Origin: Corella eumyota
Lineage: Eukaryota; Chordata; Ascidiacea; Phlebobranchia; Corellidae
Direction of reading: 5' to 3'
Length of the DNA: 64,000 nucleotides
Assembly (NCBI GenBank): GCA_963082875.1
Contig: OY720101.1
Location: 6,386,001 to 6,450,000, forward strand
The notes beneath the pieces are model-generated. The model searched no databases, was not told the DNA's origin, and saw only the letters and a program-made list of their open reading frames with translations. The first letter of the stretch is position 1; each line of letters begins with the position of its first letter. Both the position numbers and the translations under genes were made by a program. Positions 1-10,900 of the stretch are shown piece after piece.

Positions 1-1
1 G

Positions 2-592
2 TGTGCAGGAGTTTTAACCGCACACACGCAGGATGTAAAAGATGTTGCGTGGCATCCCCATGAGGATATTCTTGCTTCGGCGAGTTACGACAACACCGTA
101 AAATTGTTCAAAGAAGACGATGACGAGTGGTTTGTGTTCTCGACATTGTCAGGACACAACTCCACTGTGTGGTCAGTGGCTTGGTCAAAAGACGGTGATA
201 AAATCGTGACAGGCTCAGATGACAAAACTATTAAAATATGGTCTTGCTTTAAAGCTGGAAACCCAGGGGGGATTCCCCCAGGAACCAATGATGAGGGGTG
301 GAAATGTGTTTGCACCTTATCAGGATATCACAATCGAGCAATTTATTCTGTAGATTGGTGTCATGAAACTGATATGATTGCTGTTGGTAGTGGTGATGAT
401 AGTATAGCAATATTCAAAGAACAAGAAACTAACGGACTTAATATTCAGCCCACTTTTGATTTAGTAACTTTAAAAAAAAGTGCACACGAACAAGACATAA
501 ACTGCGTTTCATGGAATCCAAAACATCCCGGGGTTTTGGCTTCTTGTAGCGACGATGGTTCTATAAAAATATGGAAAGTTAAGGAACCTTGA
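2..592 (+). CDS. CIAO1: CIAO1, cytosolic Fe-S assembly WD40 protein (3' part only)
   Basis: CIAO1 is the beta-propeller subunit of the CIA targeting complex (with MMS19 and CIAO2B), which hands 4Fe-4S clusters to cytosolic and nuclear apoproteins. The reading frame is open from base 2 to the TGA at 590-592, so the 5' part lies outside the window and the first Met seen is internal. Visible are the last four or so WD40 blades, with repeated ends such as SASYDNTVKLF, GSDDKTIKIW and SCSDDGSIKIW. The spacing and the phrases WKCVCTLSGYHNRAIYSVDW and NPKHPGVLASCSDDG are close to vertebrate CIAO1, whose C-terminus ends in the same way. No intron interrupts the visible 590 bases. Family assignment is firm; the missing N-terminus cannot be judged. 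Confidence 0.93.
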   Translation, partial: CAGVLTAHTQDVKDVAWHPHEDILASASYDNTVKLFKEDDDEWFVFSTLSGHNSTVWSVAWSKDGDKIVTGSDDKTIKIWSCFKAGNPGGIPPGTNDEGWKCVCTLSGYHNRAIYSVDWCHETDMIAVGSGDDSIAIFKEQETNGLNIQPTFDLVTLKKSAHEQDINCVSWNPKHPGVLASCSDDGSIKIWKVKEP

Positions 593-1167
593 TTAAAGCT
601 AAAACAATTTTTGTTGGTTATTTTTATCATCAATTTCCATTATTTAAATTTTTGAATATCAGATAATATTATTCGCTTTATTGCAGAACAGTGCCACCAT
701 TATAACATAGTCAGGTCTATATTTATGTTGATGCAATTTATCTGTTTTTTGTGGTGAAAATTATAAATTATTCTCTATTCTAAAAAAAATTATTCTCTAT
801 TCTGTTTATTCTAAAATTAAACGTAATAATATTATTTCTTTTTAATATAGACCTTTTTAAATAAGAAAATTGAAAAACAATTTGTTAAAGTGAAAAACGT
901 AGAATATCAAATTTTATTGTGAGTAAATACTACAGAAGAATTTACAGAAAACATCAATATTTACTTCATATTTAAACACCTTAATCACAATTACAATAAC
1001 AGGTGTGTTTTTAAATAATAATAAATTTAATAAAAATATGTTAATGTTTAGTTTAAGTTAACTATCTCTTATACTTTTTTACAACTTATTTAAGGACTTT
1101 ATGTATCAAGGTTTGTTAAAAGGAATACATAAAAAGACCTATTTTATTATTTTAATGACCATATATT
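593..1167. other. CIAO1 3' flank, AT-rich, no gene seen
   Basis: This is very AT-rich sequence with homopolymer runs and no open frame that looks coding. It presumably contains the CIAO1 3'UTR and polyadenylation region. An AATAAA-like string occurs near 1018. Nothing else is supported. Confidence 0.5.
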
Positions 1168-1534
1168 GTCCATAAATCTTCACAAATCTTTGTTGCTACA
1201 TGAACCTTTTTTAACTTTTTTTAATAGATGAAACATATTTTTAATAGATGAAACATATTTAGATGAAACATATTTTTTATAGATGAAACGTAACAGTATG
1301 AAGTAACACTGAGAGTTTTTGTCCATAAATCTTCACAAATCTTTGTTGCTACATGAACCTTTTTTAACTTTTTTTAATAGATGAAACATATTTTTAATAG
1401 ATGAAACATATTTTTAATAGATGAAACATATTTTTGATAGATGAAACATATTTTTAATAGATGAAACATATTTTTAATAGATGAAACATATTTTTTATAG
1501 ATGAAACGTAACAGTATGAAGTAACACTGAGAGT
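1168..1534. repeat. Duplicated minisatellite with ~20-base units
   Basis: Two direct copies of one block (about 1168-1316 and 1321-1534) share the same left flank (starting GTCCATAAATCTTCAC) and the same right flank (GTAACAGTATGAAGTAACAC). Between the flanks lies an array of 20-base units of the type TTTTTAATAGATGAAACATA. The first block has about four units, one shortened, and the second about seven. The array has therefore both been duplicated as a block and changed in copy number by slippage. Minus-strand open frames across it are products of the repeat and are not genes. Confidence 0.9.
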
Positions 1535-1971
1535 CTAAACAAGAAAGAAAAAAAGTAAGGTATTCTAATTGTTTGATTTTTAACAATATTTTAAATAATT
1601 CCACAGTTGTGTTTGGTGTTATTATTTAAACATTATTTTACCAGGATAAGAATACAACAACATACAAATACAAGAGAATATTTTAACCAGAAAATTCCAT
1701 GCACAACAATATTAAGTACATACGGTACTATACATTTTTAGCTTACTTTTGTGAGAATTATGTACTTTTTTTAAATTAAATTAATTATTATAACAGGTCA
1801 ATCAAGTTCTTTTCACTCACTTTCTTATTTAGCTGTGAATCTCCAATGTATTAAAGTTAAAAGGTAGCTTAATTTTTTTAAAGATTATAAGCTTTTTAGA
1901 CAAATTTTTATTATATACATTTTATTTTATTTGGATAAATTTTTTCAATAAGATATTGTTTTTTAGTTTAA
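1535..1971. other. Upstream region of SZT2, no gene seen
   Basis: This is AT-rich intergenic sequence with no coding frame. It should hold the SZT2 promoter or, if the mRNA is trans-spliced, an outron. It ends in a T-rich tract and the AG described separately at 1965-1966. Confidence 0.45.
1951..1966 (+). promoter_or_regulatory. 3' splice acceptor just upstream of the SZT2 start codon
   Basis: A T-rich tract ending TTGTTTTTTAG places an AG at 1965-1966, only five bases before the ATG at 1972. A 3' splice site with so short a leader fits either spliced-leader trans-splicing, known in tunicates, or a 5'UTR intron. Which of the two cannot be told from the DNA. Confidence 0.45.
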
Positions 1972-4900
1972 ATGACAATTCAATCTGCAATAATGGGAGA
2001 CTCAAAAAAGCCAATTCAGGCCAAAGAGCTTTATATTTTGCTCGGAAAAGAACTCAGAATTTCCCGAAACATCCGCATGGAATGGTATTTCGACAATCTG
2101 AACACGACCCTTTCCTTATCTCCACATGCAGATCATAGCTCGGACTCTTTAGAAGTTGTCTCTGCAGTTTTCGATTATAAAAATGACAAGAATAAATCAG
2201 AATGTTTCATAGGATCAGACACACGCCTAACATTTTTGTCCAGTCGTTATCGCTTTGTATTTGCCCTCGATTTAACTGCCTCAATGTTAAGAGTGGATAC
2301 ATTCCAGCAATGTAGCATGCTTGACGCAATTCTTTTCAACTTGGAGGAATGTCTAGTGTCTCTAATACAGCCTTACACTCTGGCTGGGACTTTTAACAGT
2401 GCCCCGATAATACCAGCCGTGTTTGTTACTGTATTTGCACAGTGGCATGGCACTTACAACAGCAAATGTAGCAACAGCATGGAAACCATCAACCAAAAGG
2501 TTTTGATCCAGGGATGTCACCTCACCTTAGAATCCATCCAAAATATACTCGACATCGTGAAACAAAACATTTACGACACCCAAAAGATTGCCGAAGTTGT
2601 GACCCAAAAGACAACGCTACCAAAGCATGATGACATTTTAATCGGGATGTTACGGACTGCTCTGTTAGGCATCAGACTTTTACCGACCAACAGTAGTTCA
2701 TCAATTGTTATTATCACCGATGGTGTAATAGGAGAACCGGAATCTTCAATGCTAAACAAATTATTAAAGCAATGTCACTATTCTACTGTTTCGTGTTCTT
2801 TTATACATGTTAATCCTTCAGAAGTATCCTTGTGCGATTTCGGATACATTTCCAATACTAAACTCATGATATTTATTGCCAATTCTACGAAGGGCAAGTA
2901 CATTAACACCTTTACTTTTCCTATCACGGAAACAACACACATGAATTATTACCAGAGGTGTTTGTTGCTGTGGAGTTTTCACCAAGAAGCGGAAAGCGTA
3001 AAGCAATCAGTCATCGACTTAGACAAGTTTCGGAATATTTGCTCAAACATGGAATTACAGAATATAACCGGACACAAGATGGAGCCGCCTGTTTTGTTAA
3101 CACGTAAACAGGACGAACGCACTTTGCGCATTTCACTTTTAACCGTTGTAAATTCCCGCATTCGCGAAGGCTACGAAGTTAGAAGTGTCAAAATTTACAA
3201 GAGCATCATTGAAATTGATTTGGTCTTGCCATGGTGGAAAAACTGCACTTTTATTGAATACCACATTTCGTCAGCATGGCCCTTGAGCAAAAAGTTGTGC
3301 AAAATAAATGTAAACATCACTGGAAGCTATGAATTCTTACTTGATGTGACTAAAAGAACCGAAGGCAGCAAGTGGTCGAAGCCTCGCAGAATGGTGCTTC
3401 ATAGATTGCTTTATTTTCTGCAAGACTTAACCCAAGGTGACCATATGCTTTATTATTTAAACACATTCGCTAATGAACCAGCTCGCTACAAAGTATCTGA
3501 TATTCTCCAACAAGGTCAATCTTTGTATTATGTGTCTAGTAATTCTGAAGACTATGTTTTAGCTACCCAAGCTGCTCACACCCCTACAAGCTTCTCTTCT
3601 TACTGGAAGCCGATCCTTTCTTTGGATGTAAGTTTGTGGCAAAAATGGCTGCACATTCATCGCATTGAGATCATTTTAAAGCATGATATGCCATTGCCAC
3701 AAAACCTTCATATGCCTTCCCAAGAGGGCAGATACAACGTTGTTCAATGTAGACTTGCTTTAAGTCAGCTTACGACCATGCTTAGAGATTGGAGTAGTTT
3801 TGTTTTGCTTGAGTATCAGACTTATGTAAAATTTATCTATGAAGATAATAATGAAAAACCACTTTCCTTTCTACTAGTTAGATTATCCAACAAGACCCCA
3901 GCCCTTGTGGTAAAAATTGCTTTTCTCGTAGGCATATCAGGAGAAATTCGGAAAAAATATGTTGATGAATTACGAAAAAATGTTGCTTCTCTTATTGTAA
4001 CAGGCTCTACAAATTCCATGAGTATTCAAAAGATTCGACATGCCAGTTCAAGACAATCTCCTATTCTAAGAGCCCGCTACACATCAGGTAGCGATAAAGC
4101 AAGCTGCGTTGTTTTAATGCACAAACCCGTCGACCAAATACTAGTAAAATACCCAGTTATACCAAGAGACTACTTGAATATTTTACCCCTTAGTGACTAC
4201 ACATTTCGCACAAAATCCAGAAACGAAACTAACGATCCGATGATAAGAATGCGTGATATGAGATGGTATTTGGATCACCATCGTTTTGTTTGGTCCTTAA
4301 CTAATGCAGCGTGTACACCTTTGTCTATGAATACGGCTTCAAGTGTCGCTAACATGCTACTTAAAATTAGAATGAAAGAAGGTTTCCACATTGCTCATTC
4401 TTTTTCGGGTTTCGTTAATCTTATGAAAGAATTTTTAATGTTTCCCGATTCGAACAGCGATATCCAACATTGCGAACGAAACAATATCTGCCTTGTGCAG
4501 TATCTCATATTTCCTCCCACCTTACACTCTCTGGAGTCATCTTTGAGTTCAACAGACTCAGACGATGAAGTGTACACCAGCAGTGGACAAAAAGAAATAC
4601 AGCTCGCTGTTGAAGTATGGGTGGAACCACAGGAAGGTATAGCCCAACAGAACAATGTTTTTAACTTAAGTCCAGGCAGTACTTCCAGCATGCATTTTGA
4701 TTCTAAGTTTGTAACTGAGTCATATTACACTGGTGTTACTTACAAAGAAATTCCTAACGTTATTGTTGAGAATGACACTAAGTGTATTAGTAGCGTCGTT
4801 ACTTTAGAGCACTTACTATTAATGTGCTCTGATGACAGCAACATGATGTCTACCTTACCACAAAAATTAGACCTGCTTCCTGCTGTGCCAAATACTCCAT

Positions 4901-7900
4901 TAATTGAAAATGATTGCTTTAACTGCGATGAAACACAGCAAGAGTTTGAAGCAACTTTTACACGACCTTTTGCTAATGGTGTAAGGGTCAGTGAAGAAAT
5001 CCACCATTTTCCCTGTGTTTTTAATCTTGTTGACCTTCTCGAACAAAGCTCAAGGGTGAAATTATTATTTATGACTCTACAGGAGGAGAAACGTATTAAG
5101 GATGGCTCCAATGATACTCTCTTTCAATCTCTTTACAAATCCCTGGAAAAAATATCCGAGTGTGAAGTAGAGTTAACAGAAGAAGACCAAACCGAGTTGA
5201 CTTTGCATCTTTCTGCAAAAACGAGCGAAGAAAATGATATCTCAACAAACGGGATGCCTTGGAGCTGTTTTCTAACTCGAGGTGAGCAAGGACAAGTTTT
5301 CGTGATCATCATGCCTTCAACTTACCAAGATTTTCTTGACACATTCAATGCTCAGTCGGAGGACAAAACTGAAGAAGAATTGAATACTCAAAGTGATAAT
5401 GCATCCAACACTGCAGAATCAAATCAAGGCAATGAAGAAAATTTAATTTCTCCGACCATTAATGTTGATGAAAGAGTTTTCGATGTGAGTTCGACAGCAA
5501 CCAAAACCTTTAGACGTATTTCCATCAAGCGCTTGCCTTCCGTGATATGTGAAAATGGCGATAGCCCTCGCAGTGAAATAACTAACATCAAAAATCGAAC
5601 TCTTCCAATTTATGTTTATAATTGCTCGATGCAATTAATTGTTAGCAGTTTTCTGCAAAATCAAACCGGAAATTTGTTAAAATGGCCAGACAGTGTACAA
5701 GATTTCAGGTACCCTGCTGATGCTTTAGATAATGAGTTTAATTCAAATCAAAGTTACCAATTGCTTTCACCTCGACGTGAAAGACCTTACATGAAATCTT
5801 TTCCATCGATAAACAGTGAAGCAACAGATGACGTTTTTTCCTTGAGGAACTCACAAACTGAAAGGTTAAATTTATTTTGTAGTACAATTGCTGATTTGTA
5901 TCATCGCTCTTTTGCAGTTGGTGTTTTCACCGGAATACAATTAAAATCTGCCTCTCCAAACATCGACGATCTTCAAATTGTGACCGATTCTGTTTGCAAT
6001 GAATCTGTTCAGGAAATTGACATCACCGATTTTATTTTACTCAACTGCCCGCAAGTTAATGAGTTTAAAAGTCAGAACAGTTCTGTACCAGAAAACATGT
6101 CCACTAACTTTGTGGATCCACTATTTGAATCAGAAGATATTGAAGATATGTGCTCACCTCCTAACCAACAATTTAGTAAACTAATTTCCGTAGAGTCGAA
6201 TAAAAATTCCCCAATAACAAAGATTGGGGACGATGCTAAAATACAATTAACAGACACAGCTATTAAATCAGATTTAAGTCCATTTGTCCCAATTCCAAAT
6301 AAAACAAACAACGTCGAGATTCATAAAAAGCCATCAAGCATTCCAAGGTTGAAAGAAATTAGTTGCTCACCGCAAATGCCGACAGGTGGTAAAAGTGCTT
6401 TTGCTTTGGTACACAGTCGCCATTCTCATGGCCACCGTTCTTCAGAAAATGAAAAAAATAGCAAGCCCAGAAGTAGTAAAAGCTCTGACGAAGATGAATT
6501 AATGACCGAAGTTAATCGACAGCCTGTTAAAAAACTAACAACGCTTCCCATTAAAAGAGTAGACAATAGAAAACTGCATTCAATTTGCTTGCAATCTGGT
6601 TGGACTGATTTACCCGAATTTCCAGTTGCAAATTTAAATGTAGAACATCAAAGACATATCTCTGGTTCAAACGATCAAATTGAAAAATACTTTTCGACTA
6701 TTATTAAAAAGTATTGTCGACCTGTTCCTTCGGTACCTGATTTATACTTTTCAGTGACATCACCATTTTTGACGCAACATGAAACAAGTTTAAACACTTT
6801 TAAAAACACATCTGAAACTGACATTGAGGAGATACAATTCGAAAGTGTGGCCAATGAAACCTCCGACAAAACTGAAAATAAAAAAGTTGACAAAACTCCG
6901 AACTTAAAAATTTTTTCTTCCTCTGGACAAGCGTCGGATAATGAGGACAGTTACCCAGCGAAAGAGGTAACGCCATTGTTTTTATGCATGGCCTGTACTG
7001 TCCGAGATAAGGCAACTGGCAGTCATGGATCTATGCCAGTAACAAACTTACCCGTGAACTTGAAAACAGTTTTAAGTTTTTTCGACAAACCGTGTAGCAG
7101 TGTCAACCTTGACAAATTAAAGATCACTCTGGATTTAATTTGGATTTATCTTCCTTCAATTTCCTTGAACGGAAGTGTGTCGAATGATATTCCAAAGGAA
7201 TGTTTGCCGTGTGTTGAGGGTTTCACTAAGAAAATTAAGTGGTTTTTGGAAGACGAAATAGTCTCTTCTTTAAGGTCCTGCGAACCTATTAATTCTTCAA
7301 CATTGGACAGAGTTTCGCTTCATATCAAAAATTCTCAATCGTCAAACCGCATTCGAAGATGTATAGAACTTCAATTTATTTATGGGGCTGAAAAAAGTAA
7401 GACTTTTTTCGAAGAAGAGTTAGAAAAGAAGGAACTGTCAAACTACAAGTTAAAAAAGGAAGGGAATTTTTATTACCTTGGACTTGATACTACCTTTAAG
7501 CCAATTAATGAAGATATTATCAACAGCCATATTGTAAATCCACAAAAGGGCCCAACAGACAGTCCTGTTACTAAATATTCGCCAATGAACATTCCTGTGA
7601 TCGAAACCGACAATTCAAATGTTCAAACAAAAAACCCAAATCATAGAAACCCTATTAAAAAAGCATCATCTTCTGTCGACTTATCAAACTCCATGTTGTT
7701 ATCACATCGGAGCTCTTCTGTATCTTCCATGCTCTCCGACAAAAAGCACTATCATCCGAACATTACAACTCCTTCTCCATTGAACCTTTCAAATATACCA
7801 ACCCACCTAAGAAATTTTAATCTTACCTCTCCCAATTACAATCACCCCCAGGCAAAGTATTCATTGAGCTACGGCCGAGAATTGGAAAGCACACCTGGCC

Positions 7901-10900
7901 TTAACCTTAGCAGGGAAAGTGGGACTTCAATGCCCGTAACTCCACTTGGTTTAGATTATTCTAAGACAGATGACGTTTCCACTCAGTTTTCGTTTTCCTC
8001 AATTCCTGCAAACATATGTGAAGATTTCTCTGTGTACAACTCTGAACTGGGGATTAGTCCCCAATCTGATAACTCTCACAGACATTACAGTTATACGAGT
8101 TGGATTGGTTCAGGATATGATGGTGAAGTCAGTGACTTTGAAGAGGGTGAAGACTTCACGTTTTCGATGCAAGACGCAAACAGCCAACTTCCCAACTTTT
8201 GGCTTATTGTTTCAATCGCAGGTGACTGTGCAACTATTTTATTCCACCGACGCTGTAGCACAAAAATGCCGTTCTCTGTGCAGTGTGCTCAAAAAAACAT
8301 TGTCGAAAATTTGTGTGAGAATCTTCGCTCTTCCTGTAAGGCAGTGAATCAAATGCTCTTGCTAAAAAAGTTGCATGCTAGCCATTTGTCTCATTTCCTT
8401 CTTGTAGAAGAACCGCCTGATGAAATTTGGAAGAAGGACGAAAACTCCGTTTACCAATCTCCGCACTATGACCAAGCCAACCAAGATGAACAAAATCAGT
8501 CGGGTGACTACCTAGCCGCTAACATGAACTTTCCATCTGGCTACTTTGAATGCAAGTGTATATTTACAGAAGAAATTCTGCTTCATCATAGAATTTGTGG
8601 CACCCCTTTTATGGGTTCAACCAATGCGCTGTCCACCGTTCGTTCCTTTCTAAAAAATTTTGCTGTGATCAATCAGAAAAATATGTTTGTTTTTCAGGAG
8701 GGCAGTGGTGGCTCAATTTATTATTGTCGAATAAAAGAACAAATCAAAAAAACAGAAACTTCAGGTAGACGATCAGCTCGATTTCAGAAGCAAGCCTCTT
8801 CTGAGCAACTTCATGGAAGCACCTTGTCGTTGTCCTCTTCTAAGGACAGCATATCATCCAATAAATCCAAACTGATCTTAGAATGGCATGGAGTTCACGA
8901 CCTTACAGCAGAAGAGCGTACATACTTAGACGGGATCCGAGATTCAATTAAAAGAAAACTTGATGAAACTGTTTTGGAAAGCATATCTTTGATGTTAAGT
9001 CGTAATCCTTCGTTTAAGTTGACCCCAGAGGACGTCTTACTTATTCAACCTAGGGAAAACTCCACTGTAAAACCACCTGATGAAACAATTACATTTCGAT
9101 TAATGCCTGATATGGTGGCTGGTAAGAAAAGGCTTTCGTCATTTGTATACTATCTCCATCAGCATCTCTTAAAAGATTTCACAGTGCCTCGCTACACTGA
9201 AGCCAATGCACATTTTTACCCTTACCCGATATCTTCTAATGTTGCAACCCAAGATTACTCATCCAATAACATGTACATTTACAACAGTCAGACTGCCAAA
9301 GGAAGCCATGGGATTGGAATTGCATGCATTTGTTTGGATGCATTGCCGGGTAAGATTCCTGCAGGCCCTTTAAACATCACAGATCAAACCACTATAGAAG
9401 ATCTTGTCAGGGTGACCACGATTAACCCCGATGTGGATGAAAAACAGTTACCCGTTATTCGCTTTCATGTTTGGAAACCAGAGGTTATGAAAATTGTATT
9501 TCAGGACAACTTAAAAATGGCAATTCATCATGCATTGTGCGATGCAGTTATGGAAATGATTTTATGTGTTCCACATTCAACACTAAAAGAAATAGAAATC
9601 AAAAAAACCCCGACTATGATGAAGTTATTTCAGTCCTCAACCGACATTTCAACAAAGAATAATGATAAAGAATCTACATTTGGGGATTTAAACCAAGCTT
9701 ATTACTTGTTATTAGCACAATGGATAAACTACATGCTTTCTGTTTCAAGCCCAACTGTTTCTTTGCTTCCACTTGAATGTCTAAGTCAGATGTCCTTGCA
9801 CCAATCGATTTTTAATATTATAAAAATTATAGAAGATATTTTAACTGGATCTACTGTTCTTCAGTACACTAAAACGCTTGATGACAACTCCATTTGGAAA
9901 AACAGGGACACTAAAATATTGTTTGTTAATAAAATTCCCGGAATCTACACAAATTTCCTGTTAATTTCTTGCAATTTTCAGGTATGGAAAAAAGTAACAG
10001 CCTCCCCAACTGCAGCTTTAAAAACTGACCCTGTAGTGAACTCTATCCAGAAACTAGCCCCCTATGATGTTTCGTTTAACCCCGAGGTTAGCCCCAGTCC
10101 ACAACACAGCTTAATCTCATCATCTTCTTACATTCCAAGACAACATTTCACCTATGTGTCCACTGATAAGAAATCTCTAAAAATGTACAGTTACAATTTA
10201 CACAATGAAAAGTTAAAGTCGCTTGAATCGCAACTTAAAAAGTGTGTCGACTTTCACAATGCCAGATATTCGATGCTACAAAATGTTACCTTTCAAAAAC
10301 TAGGCCTGTTTAATCATTCCAATCTTAAACCAAAAGCAAAAAATGTTGATTCAAATACACAGACTTATTCTATGGAGTGTTTAACCAAGTGTACCATGAT
10401 TGACAAAATAGACAAATACAAAAAGAAAAATGCAAAGACCTATCTGTATTTCGTTGACACTTATTTAGAGCAGGTACCGTCTAAACCAATTTTGACACCA
10501 ATTGGCTGTGATTTAGTGACTAAATATGGTGAACAGTGTGTTTCTATTGCTAGGCGAAAATCTATTATAAACAACGATAGGTTAATTCTAAAGAATATTT
10601 GCTCAGCCTGGTCTAATACTTCTACTATTACTTACACTGTTTCGTCAAACACATTATCGGTTATGCTATCCTATTCTAGATTTTTACATTCTGTTTCAGC
10701 TCCTGTGTTGTTCAATAATTCGACCAAAAACCTTGCTACGAGATATCAAATTTTCGATCAGAATGCATCAAAAACTGAGACCGACTCATCCAAACATTCT
10801 TTTTTATCGAAAACCAGTTCTGTTTTGCAGTCTTATCGCAGAAAATCCGGCGATTCAATGGGTAAAACTGTACTGGATGCTTCATCTCTTGATCAAAAGT

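Noticed and set aside
1374-1604. Minus-strand open frame with repeated hydrophobic heptamer-like units
   Set aside because: It is the translation of the 20-base minisatellite, kept open only because the unit lacks stops in that frame.
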